26,948 bases of DNA from Phlegmacium glaucopus (Eukaryota > Basidiomycota > Agaricomycetes > Agaricales > Cortinariaceae). This document shows, piece by piece, positions 16,744 through 26,756 of this stretch. The notes beneath the pieces are model-generated. The model saw only the letters and a list, made by a program, of their open reading frames with translations, was not told where the DNA came from and ran no database searches. Positions within the stretch are counted from its first letter, which is position 1. Every line of letters begins with the position of its first letter. The stretch spans positions 90,301-117,248 of the forward strand of contig MU130494.1 in assembly GCA_015039465.1 (NCBI GenBank). Direction: 5' to 3'. The translations under genes and the position numbers were made by a program.

Positions 16744-19288
16744 TCAAGAAACATGAGTTTGATCGCCGTGTAGAATTTCAACAGCCTTATAATTCAACAT
16801 CAATTGAAGGACCTCCAACATCATTGGCCGCTTGCTGGGATCATCGTCGAGGAGGTGGTTGCTGAGGGCAAGTAACCATTCACGGTCGGGAGATGGATGA
16901 CAGTGCATACATAACTCTTGCACAGTTTTGCCTGTTGACCACAAGTCGGCACGGATCGGACTGAATTTCGTACGTCCAACCTCAGGTGCCATATACCCTT
17001 CTGTTCCCACACAACCCTGCCGCAGTTGCGTAGCATTCCTTAACCGGACAGACACCCCGAAGTCGACGATGGTGAGGCGGCCATACGCTGAGGGGATTAG
17101 AATGTTGGAAGGTTTGAGATCCATGTGGGCAACATTATGGTCATGCATAAACTTGACGGCTTCAAACAGCTGTGTCATGAGTGGCCATAGATGCGTATCT
17201 AAGTCGATCAAGGAAGTGAGAGTATTGCCTGCCAGTGGCATGGCGATGATCGACCCGCCAGTAATAGGCCAGATGCGGATGGGGCGCACAGTATGATTGG
17301 ACTCGGAAGGCAGGTCCGCGAGGTATTGTAAGATTTCGATTTCTTGCCCCCCATTCTTCACAAATTTTAGGCATCTTACCATCTCTGCATCTGTGCGGTT
17401 TACGATTAGAGCAATATTTGGACGCTGTACATAGCCATTAGTGCTGGAGGTTATGTAATGGATGGCGAACACACCCCAAAGGCAACATATGACATTTTAT
17501 AATTCATTTGATCGAGAATAGCACGAACGTTATAGTCATTGAATACACCTAATTCGTCGTCATCCTGAAGCTCTGAATCGTCATCCTCTTCGTCAATGTA
17601 TGCCAGTGTCTGTATGTTAGTTCGCTTGCCCCAAGCATCGCTGGAGTGCAAAGACTTCATCGCCAATGCCTGTTTTGTTATGGTATCTAGTTCACCGCGC
17701 TTGTCGACATCTAGTTGATCGACCAGGGTTTCAAGCTCGGATGCGAGATTGTACATCTCGCGTTGGAAGACGACAGCGTCATCTTGATCGGTAAGATCAA
17801 AATCCTTCTTGGATATGTAAACCTAAGAAAAATAAATAAACCGGCTAATGTTGACTTAGAGAACTAGCTGATACCTGATTGACATCCGACTTCATCAAGA
17901 TGTATCTTTCAGCATGCAGGGTCTTTGTCAGATAGATAGCGACGATAAAAGGATGTTTAGTGGACGTAGGTAAGTCAGGTTTACGGGGTTTGAAGATAAG
18001 ACGGGCCAGGGCAATGGCTTGCACGAGCATATGGTAACGGTCCTCTTCATTTGGCTTAGATGCGACTTCGGCGATGATCAAAGGCAAGTCAAGTTGTCCG
18101 AACCAGACACTGACGTCGCTGACTGGAGTATACTTCAGTGGTAAGCGGGTGTTAAAACACAAGAGGAACAAAGGAAATGTCCAGTGCGTTTCTCTGAAAA
18201 TGAAAATGAACATGACACGTATGCGAACAAATTTCAAGTGGGCTTACTCTCGATACTGGAGAATATCGCAGTCTTTTCGCCCTGAGAAGAAAGGTGGAAT
18301 GATGAAGTAGCGTTTCAATCCTTGGGCCTTCAGTGACGACGATTCCTTCGTCTTGTAGCGTGATGCATCTTCGTAAAAACAACGCAGCAGAACATAAAAT
18401 GCTATATATTCCATGCTGCTCTTGACACTTGCGTGATCCTCTGTAGTACGTATGTAAGTTGATTCAAAGTGGTCTTTGTAGTGGCGTGCAATGGAGAGCT
18501 CGCGATCGTCATCGGGAGTCTACCAGGAAGAAAGAGATCGTTAAGGACATCAACCTAAAGGGAAGCGACTCACGTTGAAAGAGCGCTTTCCACGTAACTT
18601 AGTTTCTAGATCCAGTATTTCATGTGGCGTTGGTGTAGAAGGCTGTTCGTTTTCTCTCATAAAGATACCCCCATTTGAACGAACGTCGTCCTCGGTCCAC
18701 CTAAGGGTGGTTTGAATTTTGACTTCCAAACATTGGTATAGATCGGCATTGCTTTGCCTCAGATTGGCTACCGCGTCTGCATGTCCATGTTGATAGGAGC
18801 CCTCGGACGTGACGATCAAATGGACAGCATATTTGTTGCTCGTATCAAGCGCCTTAGCGAATGAACTCGTATATGGGATGAAGCGGAAGGAGTTATCGAT
18901 GTTTTTGATACTTTCCGGCCACCCGTCCTCACTGGCAGTTTCCGAAAGGAGAGTTTCCTTAGGCTACAATACTTTTAGCACATCCGAGACCAAGAGCAAT
19001 GGATGCCATTCACCTCCCTAAATTTAATACTTTTTTCGATGGCTTTGACTTGAACACCTTCATCAGTTCGTTAGCAAATAGATTCTGGCATTTTCGCGAC
19101 TTGGCATCGAAGAGTGAGCGAGGGACTTCGATGGGGCGGGGAAGGCATTTCTCGGGATGTGACTTGTCGAAGAAGACATAATTGACGGTCTCTTCTTGGG
19201 ACGGCGTGGCCTTTTGAGAGCTCGCAAGCGCTGCTGCTGCCTGTGATCTCCTAGCTCGCTTAAAAATCTTTTTGATAAATTGCGACAT
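16744..19288 (-). CDS. Protein kinase with long unique N-terminal region, copy A (exon 1 frameshift)
   Basis: Six exons on the minus strand: 19,288-19,014, 18,963-18,574, 18,519-18,248, 18,193-17,875, 17,822-17,475 and 17,424-16,744, with introns of 50, 54, 54, 52 and 50 bp. The C-terminal kinase domain has the usual landmarks: beta-3 lysine in RCLKF, helix-C glutamate in GGQEIEIL, catalytic loop HMDLKPSNIL, VDFGVS, GTEGYMAPE, ADLWSTGKT and KRP. The N-terminal 500 residues match no domain I can name with certainty; they include an acidic linker (DEEDDDSELQDDDELG). Compared with copy B, exon 1 lacks one base (GTTCAAGTCAAAGCC at about 19,048 against GTTCAACTTCAAAGCC), which shifts the frame before the usual donor. 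A GTATTA donor a little upstream would restore the frame. Without that, copy A is a young pseudogene; all other exons are open. Confidence 0.7.
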
Positions 19289-19590
19289 AATTGTTTGTGC
19301 TGCGATAGACCGGTAAATCTGAGCTTGAATTGCCGTACCGCGCGGCTCCCACGCTAATTTCTATAAAAGATTCGACAGTTTTTGACCTTCCCAAGGAATA
19401 AAGGGTACCTGCGTTTGTGCTAACCACGCGCACAATGCCGCACAAGAACGATTTTATTGTGTCGCAGTTCCATTGATGATAGAACGAAGCTACGGTAATT
19501 GTCCTAGAGACGCCGCGCGTTGATCACGTATTTTCTACAAGGTTTTATGGTCGTATCGACATTCCTGACGCGTCAATTCTAACCAAAGTG
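19289..19590. other. Spacer between kinase A and the second gene; probable promoter
   Basis: Carries TATAAAAG at about 19,362-19,369, some 75 bp upstream of the kinase ATG on the plus strand, but in the wrong orientation for it. GGAATAAAGGGTAC at 19,395-19,408 is shared with block B, as is TGCGTTTGTGCTAA at 19,410-19,423. In block A the two words touch; in block B 1,028 bp lie between them. Confidence 0.6.
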
Positions 19591-19799
19591 TTAAAGTCCT
19601 CCCATAAAATGAAAGATAGGACCATAACATCGACACCATAGAATTTCACGGTCAGTTACGTGAGGTGGAATGAGCATCGCAAGAGCTAGGGACGTTTTGG
19701 TTCTCCAAGTGCAGACAAAAAGCAGTTGTAAGCTTGTAAAGGTACCTGGACGCAGTGTGAAGATGGAGACAGGAAAATGTTTCGGAGGAACAAAGGAGA

Positions 19800-20145
19800 G
19801 ACGTTGCGGAGTGTGTAAAATGGCTCTAAGCATTCATGACTCATAGCGGGAACGCTACTAAAAAAAAAAAGATTTAAGATACAATAGAGATGAAAATGAA
19901 GACCGTACTCTGTAAGAGGAAGCAAGGAATCACTAGCTTCGATCCTTCTATACTAGCCCACCATTAAGCTTCGGCCTCTGCTTCAATAGACTGAGCCAAG
20001 TGCGTGTCCATCGCGTCCGCATAGATAGCTACAGTCAACTTGCTGACAATCACGTCTTCCAAAGCGACTTCTTCTGCATCTTGCTGTTCGATTTGTCCGC
20101 CTCAGTACAAGAAGAAGAGGAAACATCCACAGTATAGTGAACGAG
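19800..20145 (-). pseudogene. Second duplicated gene, copy A (broken)
   Basis: Minus-strand homologue of the frame at 25,228-25,533. EVALEDVIVSKLTVAIYADA and MDTHLAQSIEAEAEA are recognisable at about 20,075-19,967. TAA at 19,966-19,964 replaces the glutamate codon found in copy B, and the start side is out of frame by a 2-nt difference. No known domain. Confidence 0.6.
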
Positions 20146-20364
20146 CACAGTTGACAATTTGAGATCGCGTGGAATAGCTCACAAGGTCGGAGGGCGTCGT
20201 TCACCACAGCGGTGGAAAATTGGTCATTGTACCTTCGATTCTCGAAGAACGGAAGTCCCTTTATGCAAATTTTTCCAGGCTTCCTTCCTATGGTGCAAAA
20301 CCCCTAGTCACCACCACTTTTGTATAACCCAAAAGGAGAGGCTCAAATTTCCTGCGATCCTACC

Positions 20365-20436
20365 CTATCAGTTTTTTGGATGATTTCATTATCGAATTCA
20401 TTACCGACGCACTCTTTTTCCAGATCAATTTTATCG
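20365..20436. repeat. Dispersed repeat X, copy 2
   Basis: CTATCAGTTTTTTGGA to CCAGATCAATTTTAT, related to 14,318-14,408 with several changes and shorter spacing. It lies before repeat Y. Confidence 0.65.
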
Positions 20437-20466
20437 GTCTTCTATCTCCTCCTCAGAATAGCAAAA

Positions 20467-20728
20467 TAGTAATGGACATCAATCATAGCGCGCTAAAGCC
20501 TGAGCGTCAGGGGGCAAATAAGAGCAACCCTTCCTTGTCGATGGAGGTTGGGGAGATAAAGAAACAAAGCCTTCTTGTCTATACTTTTCCTGTCCAAAGA
20601 CTTGGAAGAAAGCATCGTGAGTGGAACACGGCATTATCATATGGGGAAGACAGCGTGGTTTCTGCAGCAGCATGATGCGTCACTGGAACGTGACATCACA
20701 ACGGATTCATAGTACACGCGACTGGCAC
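20467..20728. repeat. Dispersed repeat Y, copy 2
   Basis: Same landmarks as 13,995-14,317 in the same order and orientation but about 60 bp shorter. Open frames on the two strands here are not conserved between copies. Confidence 0.85.
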
Positions 20729-20980
20729 CTTACGGCCTTTACCCTATTGGAATAGCCATGTACAGCCAACAAGAAATTGTTAAGAATAGATATTAAAGCA
20801 GTAAGAATGTCCTATCACAAGAAAACTTGCGAGTTCATCACAGCATCTGCTTTATCTTGAGCTTCTCTCAACATAGCTCATGAGCGGCGTCAGGGCCACG
20901 GCAAGTTGTTTCAATAGTGTGCCATCCACTACCAAAGACACACACTTAAAAGACAACAGACCATCAATATGCTTTCATTA
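20729..20980. other. Unassigned spacer
   Basis: Single-copy sequence between repeat Y and the edge of block B. No frame or element recognised. Confidence 0.5.
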
Positions 20981-21101
20981 TCTTTCCTAAAATGTACAGA
21001 TGTGTTTTGCTGGGTATACATGTCTTAACTAGATTCCAAGGACACCAACTACAATGTCGAAAATCATTAATCCACCCAGCTAGGCACTAACGGCGGCCAG
21101 G

Positions 21102-23701
21102 CTAGATGATATGGGAGCGAACAAACTGTAAATTTTTTTCAGCCATTACCAAGAAACATGGAGTAAGTAAATACCCTATATGATCACCGTGTAGAGTTTC
21201 AACGGCCTTGTAATTCAGCATCAATTGAAGGACCTCCAACATCATTGGCCGCTTGCTGGGATCATCGTCGAGGAGCTGGTTGCTGAGGGCAAGTAACCAG
21301 TCGCGGTCGGGAGATGGACGACAACGCATACATAACTCCTGCACAGTTTTGCCTGTTGACCACAAGTCGGCACGGATCGGACTGAATTTCGTACGTCCAA
21401 CCTCAGGTGCCATATACCCTTCTGTTCCCACACAACCCCGCCGCAGTTCTGTTGCATTCCTTACCCGGACAGATACCCCGAAGTCGACGATGTTGAGGCG
21501 GCCGTACTCTGAGGGTATTAGAATGTTAGAAGGTTTGAGATCCATGTGGGCAACATTATGGTCATGCATAAACTTGACGGCTTCAAATAGCTGTGTGATG
21601 AGTGGCCATAGATGCGTATCTAGGTTGATCAAGGAAGTGATGCGATTGCCTGCCACCGGCATGGCGATGATCGATCCGCCAGTAATAGACCAGATGCGGA
21701 TGGGGCGCACAGTATGATTGGACTCGGAAGGCAGGTCCGTAAGGTATTGTAGGATCTCGATTTCTTGCCCCCCATCGTTCACAAATTTCAGGCATCCTAC
21801 CATTTCTCCATCAATGCGGCTTACGATTGGAGCAATATTTGGATGCTGTACATAGCCATTAGTGTTGGAGGCAAGGTGATGGACGGTGAACACACCCCAA
21901 AGGCAACATATGCCACTTTATAACCCATTTGATCGAGAACAGTACGAACGTTATAGTCATCGAAAACACCTAAGTCGTCTTCATCCTGAGGCCCTAGGCC
22001 TTCATGCTCTTCGGGGATAGCTGAGAGTGTCTGTGTCTTAGTTCGCTTGCTCCATGCACCGCTGGAATGCAAAGACTTTAGGGCCGATGCCTGTTGTGCT
22101 ATGTCGTTTAGTTCACTGCGCTTGTCGACCTCCAGTTGACCGACAAGGGTTTCAAGCTCGGATGCGAGGTTGTACATCTCGCGTTGGAAGACGACAGCGT
22201 CATCTTGATTGGTAAGATCAAAATCCTTCTTGGATATATAAACCTAGTCAAAAAAAATAAACTGGCTAATGTTAACTCAGAGAACTAGTTGATACCGTAT
22301 TGGCATCGGTGGCCGACCTCATCACGATGTATCTTTCAGCATTCAGGCTGGCCGTCAGATAAATACCGACGATAAAAGGATGTGCGGTGGACTCGGATCT
22401 ACGGAGTTGGAAGACAAGACGGGCCAGGGCAATGGCTTGCAAGAGCATACGGTAACGGTCCTCTTCATTTTTCTGAGATACGACCTCGGCGACGATCAAA
22501 GGCAAGTCAAGTTTTCCGAACCAGACGCTGAAATCACTGACAGGAGTATACTGCCGTGGCAACTGGCTCATGGTAGGACATGAGAGGAACAAAGGGAATG
22601 TCCAGTGCGTTTCGCTGAAAATAAAAATGAACATGACACGTATGCGAACAAATTCTAAGTGGGCTTACTCTCGATACAGCAGCACATCGCAGTCTTTTTG
22701 CCCTGAGAAGAAAGGTGGAACGATTAAGTAGCCTTTCAATCCATGAGCCTTCAGTGATGACGATTCCTCCGTCTTGTAGCGCGATGCATCTTCGTGAAAA
22801 CAACGCAGTAGAACATAAAATGCTATAAATTCCATGCTGCTCTTGACACTTGCGTGATCCTCTGTAGTACGTATGTAAGTTGATTCAAAGTGGTCTTTGT
22901 AGTGGCGTGCAATGGAGAGATCGCGATCGTCATCCGGAGTCTACCAGGAAGAAAGAGATCGTTAAGGACATCAACCTAAAGGGAAGCGACTCACGTTGAA
23001 AGAGCGCTTTCCACGTAACTTAGTTTCCAGATCCAGTATTTCACGTGGCGTTGGTGTAGAAGGCTGTTCGTTTTCTCTCATAAAGATACCCCCATTTGAA
23101 CGAACGTCGTTCTCGGTCCACCTGCGGGCGGTTTGAATTTTGAGTTCCAAACATTGGTATAGAGCGGCATTGGTTTGCTTCAGAGTGGCTACCGCCTCTG
23201 CTTCAGGAACTACGTGTCTACGTTGATAAGAGCCCTCAGACGTGACGATCAAATGGACGGCATCTTCGTTGTCTACATCGAGCGCCTTAGCGAATGAGCT
23301 CGTATATGGGATGAAGCGGAAAGAAATTTTGATGTTTTTGATACTTTCTGGCCACCCGTCCTCACTGGCAGTTTCCGAAAGGAGGGTTTCTTTAGGCTAC
23401 GATACCTTTAGCACATCTGGGACCAAGAGCGATGGATGCCACTCACCTTCCTAAACTCAATATTGTCTTCGATGGCTTTGAAGTTGAACTTCTTCATCAG
23501 TTCGTTAGCAAATAGATTCTGGCAGTTTAGTGACTTCGCGTCAAAGAGTGAGCGAGGGACTTCGATGGGGCGGGGACGGCATTTCTCGGGATGCGATTTG
23601 TCGAAGAAGACCCAGTTGATATCGACCATCTCTTCTTGGGACGTGGCCTGTTGAGAGTTCGCAACCACTGCTGCCGTCTGTGATCTCGTAACTCGCGACA
23701 T
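21102..23701 (-). CDS. Protein kinase with long unique N-terminal region, copy B (intact)
   Basis: Six exons on the minus strand: 23,701-23,447, 23,396-22,995, 22,940-22,669, 22,614-22,296, 22,243-21,896 and 21,845-21,102. The introns (50, 54, 54, 52, 50 bp) lie at the same places as in copy A. All joins are in phase and yield 779 residues. The kinase domain fills about residues 545-760: lysine near 552, glutamate near 560, HMDLKPSNIL with aspartate near 634, DFG near 653, APE near 680, all present, so activity is possible. The fifth intron was chosen because both copies show a GTGTGT donor, a CACTAATGG branch and TACAG acceptor; reading through breaks the frame. The C-terminus is longer than in copy A (GDHIGYLLTPCFLVM). 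The start at 23,701 aligns with copy A (MSxxxRRSQ); an ATG-less extension to 23,740 is not supported. The substrate is unknown. Confidence 0.82.
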
Positions 23702-23812
23702 GATGGTGGGTGATAATCGTTCGTGAGTTGGATTTGTCACAGAAAGTTCTTAGCTTCGGATCATGTGATCGTCTGGCAAGCCAGACTGATGAGTCAAAGG
23801 AATAAAGGGTAC

Positions 23813-24840
23813 TACCACCCTAACACCTCCACATCTTACTAACAACAAGCAACTTCTCCCTACCTAATTGTGTAATCAGCAACCGTTCAATCCTCCTCAT
23901 CCCTTCCCGGCCTTCCGTCCTCAGTCTTTTACCGCCCAACCTTCCTCTTCCTTTTCTGCCTCTCCATCGTCTAGATAGTAAACCGCCAGTTACGTAGACG
24001 ATTACATAGGCAGGAGCTATACCGACGAATGCGAAAGTAAGTTGTTGAGATTTGAGCCGGTGGTCGATGCCTAGTAAAGTTTGGTCGATATCGACCTGTA
24101 TTTAGGAGTTAGCTGGTTCTATACCGAATCGTGTAAGGGAACATTAGAAGGTGTATAAAATAAGGAATGTTCAAAGTTCAATGAACCACAAAGGCAAAAT
24201 GAAACAAAAGAATGGAAAGGAATGGAATAAACCTTCGATTTCTGCACCTGTTACTAATATCCCTCTGGTCAATGTACTCCCGATCGCCGACTTGATAGGG
24301 GTTCGAATATCCTCTTCATATACCTGCATTACGGGACTGGTTAACTCACCGCCAGTACTTTGAATATGTTGGGCGAGGGATTCCATTTGTTCTGGTGTGT
24401 AATGTAAAATATCGGATATGAGGGAAAGTGTGTGAAAAGTGTGAGCTTTGCTAACCGCACCTCCAAATCAGCTCTAAGACCTTCAGTCTTCACAATTCCT
24501 ACTTGATTTTCATCGCCTCTGGTCATTCTCAAAACGCTCTTGAGCAGTCCTATTAGTCATCCAGTGACGAATCCCTTAAGTGTTTCGTTCGCATCGTGTG
24601 CCAGATCTAGGAGGGCTGGTACCCAATAGGTGTGCGACGTATAAAGATATAAAGAAAGCGGAGGGAGGACGAGAAGATGAGGCCAAATGAGAACAAGAGG
24701 TCCAGGGCGAAGGCGAGATGAGAACGATGGGGCTGGAGGAGAAACAGTTAAGAGACGAGGGGTGGATGGAAGAAAGAGATGGTAGTAGAGACGTCGACAG
24801 TTTCAGGAGTAAATCCACAGGGGGTTAAGGTTGAAGCTTC
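23813..24840 (-). pseudogene. NCA2-like gene fragment inserted in block B
   Basis: On the minus strand, C-terminal hallmarks of the NCA2 (nuclear control of ATPase 2) family appear in order: LLVLPPLSLYLYTS, LAHDANETLKGFVTG-LIGLL, GIVKTEGLRADLE, HYTPEQMESLAQHIQ, SPVMQVYEEDIRTPIKSA, then after an intron VDIDQTLLGIDHRLKSQQLT, FAFVGIAPAYVIVYV and MRRIERLLI, with the stop at 23,822-23,820. NCA2 is a mitochondrial membrane protein needed in yeast for expression of mitochondrial ATP synthase genes. The N-terminal half is missing. A TGA replaces the expected tryptophan in VTGW-LIG, and one frame slip lies near 24,445. A retained intron (about 24,095-24,240) shows it came from DNA. Block A has no such insert. 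Confidence 0.8.
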
Positions 24841-25227
24841 TGCGTTTGTGCTAATAACGCGCACAATGCCGCGATTTTATTGTGTCGCAGTTCCATTAAT
24901 GAAGCTGCGCTAATTGTCTTAGAGACGCCGCGCTCCAAGGTTTCATGGTCGTATCGACATTCCTGATGCATCAATTCCAACGGAATTGTTAAAATCCTCC
25001 CAGAAAATTAGAGATAGGACCATAACATCGACATCATAGAATTTCACGGTCAGTTACGTGAGGTGAAATGAGTATCGTAAGAGCTAGGGACGTTTTGGTT
25101 CTCCAAGTGCGGACAAAAAGCAGTTGTAAGCTTGTAAAGGCACCTGGACGCAGTGTGAAGTTGGATGGAGACAGGAAAATGTTTCGGAGTAACAAAGGAG
25201 AGACGTTGCAGAGTGTGTAAAATGACT

Positions 25228-25533
25228 CTAAACATTCATGACTCGTAGCGGGAACGCTACCAAAAAAAAACGATATTTTAAGATACAATATGAGACAAAA
25301 ATGAAGACCATACCCTGCAAGAGGAACCAAGGAATCACTAGCTTCAATCTCTCTATACTAGCCCACCGTTCAGCTTCGGCCTCTGCTTCAATAGACTGAG
25401 CCAAGTGCGTATCCATCGCGTCGGCATAGGCAGCTACAGTTAATTTGCTAATAATCGCGTCTTGCAAAGCGACTTCTTCTGGATCTTGCTGTTCGATTTC
25501 TTTTCCCTCCAGTATGGGAAGAAGAAGAAACAT
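25228..25533 (-). CDS. Second duplicated gene, copy B (small protein, unknown)
   Basis: An open frame from the ATG at 25,533 gives 101 residues: a short hydrophobic start (MFLLLPILEG), an acidic helix-like core (EIEQQDPEEVALQDAIISK, then YADAMDTHLAQSIEAEAEAE), and a hydrophobic end. The end may be intron read-through: a GTATGG donor after LLQ and a TTTTTTTTTGGTAG acceptor would remove about 60 bp and end in FPLRVMNV. The core is conserved in copy A, which is broken. No domain recognised. The true N-terminus may lie in an upstream exon not found. Confidence 0.4.
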   Translation of the reverse strand: MFLLLPILEGKEIEQQDPEEVALQDAIISKLTVAAYADAMDTHLAQSIEAEAEAERWASIERLKLVIPWFLLQGMVFIFVSYCILKYRFFLVAFPLRVMNV

Positions 25534-25776
25534 CCACAATGTAGTGAAAGAGCACAGTTGACAATTTGAGATTAGGTTAAGTTAGATTGAGACGAGAATA
25601 GCATGAAGTTCTGGTTTTTTCGTGTTGCATTTCACAATGGGGAGCGGCAAAGCAGAGACAGGTCTTGAAGGAACCAAGGACCAGCATGGAATAGCTCACA
25701 AGGCGTTCACCGCAGCGGTGGGAAATTGGTCATGGTACCTTTTTGATACAAGCCTCTTTCATGAATGAGAGCATCG

Positions 25777-26096
25777 TGTGACACTGATAACCTTAGTGTA
25801 ACGATCGGCCTTTCTTTCAACCCTATTCCTTATTTTTTCTCACCTACCGTCACTCTTTAGTCATTCATTTTGATATACAGCTCCCAGATCTTTAATACTG
25901 GAGCCGACACGGTCCTTCCTCCTTATTCTACCTCGGTTACAATTCTTCTTCTATTGTTATAACAGTCCACCTATAAACCCCGTATAAAAACCCAGTCGCT
26001 AGATCATGTTACAGTTAGTGAATTCTAAATACTTTTACCCCGTCTTTTGAGTTCCTCCGTGTGTCGAAACCACTCTTCTGTTATTTAACCATCACA
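25777..26096 (+). repeat. 5' LTR of a retrotransposon
   Basis: A 320-bp segment with perfect TGTGA..TCACA ends, starting right after the end of block B. TATAAAAA lies at 25,983-25,990, about 110 bp before its end, as expected for a U3-R-U5 layout. No primer-binding site could be recognised just after it, and the 3' LTR is outside the window. Confidence 0.6.
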
Positions 26097-26291
26097 GCAG
26101 TCACGATTTCGCCACATCTTTTTTGACGAACTAAAGCTTATCTAAACGAATCCTTTCCTTCTCATTCTTTCCGTCTAGTCGACTAGGAGCCTTCGGATTG
26201 ATCACCCGGGTCTACCAGCAGCTAAACGGACTACACAAAATCTTGAAAAAAAAATATAGCTACATATTTTCCTTAAATTTTGTTTACTGAC

Positions 26292-26756
26292 ATGTCTTCT
26301 AACAGAACCTATAACCTGCGAGCTCGCCATGGAGTCGGGATAGCTACCCAATCCAGCGTGCTTAGCCAAGAAATACCCCCATTTCGTCCTTCCATTCCTG
26401 CGAGTCGAGCCTTAGCTCCTCGTACTGAAGGTGGCATGAATGCCATCAGATCCGACTCCATGACGGCGTTGCGTACTTACAGCGACGTCGTGGCGTCGAG
26501 ACCCCCTTCCCCTGTGAAGGAGATATCAGTCCTTCCGTCTGGCAGTCCCGTTGAGGGTGCTATTCGAGCAAGTGAACCTGACCGTTTAATAAACGAGACA
26601 CTCATTACTGAAATAAATAATGATGTTGAGATCGAGAGATTTACCTCGAGTGACTCAGGAGATATTGCTACCCGCAAAAATGAACTTCCGTGGACTACCG
26701 TTAGGCGCAGACGTGCGCGTAGTCTTAGCTTACTGACAACAATATCAACGGGGTGA
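26292..26756 (+). CDS. Retrotransposon first ORF (gag-like), possibly continuing
   Basis: Starts at ATG 26,292 (MSSNRTYNLRARHG), about 195 bp after the LTR. The protein is hydrophilic, with RTYSDVVASRPPSPVKE near residue 67 and a basic WTTVRRRRARSLSLL near the end, both words I associate with the N-terminal ORF of basidiomycete retroelements. It stops at 26,754-26,756. A second frame follows directly (26,757 onward, VFQEVETFFPLPEHIK), so a frameshift or an intron (a GGTGAGTG word spans the stop) may link the two. It runs to near the window edge, and the rest of the element is not visible. Confidence 0.5.
   Translation: MSSNRTYNLRARHGVGIATQSSVLSQEIPPFRPSIPASRALAPRTEGGMNAIRSDSMTALRTYSDVVASRPPSPVKEISVLPSGSPVEGAIRASEPDRLINETLITEINNDVEIERFTSSDSGDIATRKNELPWTTVRRRRARSLSLLTTISTG

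Larger units (their letters stand above)
16579..20240. repeat. Segmental duplication, block A
   Basis: Collinear with block B (20,981-25,740). It starts at AAAATGTACAGATGTGTTTTG just downstream of the kinase, then runs through the whole kinase gene, the spacer with TGCGTTTGTGCTAA and the second small gene to GGTGGAAAATTGGTCATTGTACC. Similarity is high in exons and visible in introns and spacers, so the duplication was of DNA and not of mRNA. Confidence 0.9.
20981..25740. repeat. Segmental duplication, block B
   Basis: Partner of block A, same orientation. It is longer mainly through a 1,028-bp insertion at 23,813-24,840 and about 110 bp at 25,571-25,690 that block A lacks. Confidence 0.9.

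Noticed and set aside
16928..17296. Plus-strand frames of 122 and 154 codons opposite the two kinases
   Set aside because: Antisense of the kinase catalytic exon in both copies; conserved only because the kinase is.
19591..19925. Minus-strand frames of about 80 codons (and their partners at 25,034-25,330)
   Set aside because: The two copies do not keep the same frame throughout; they are the 3' part or untranslated end of the second duplicated gene.
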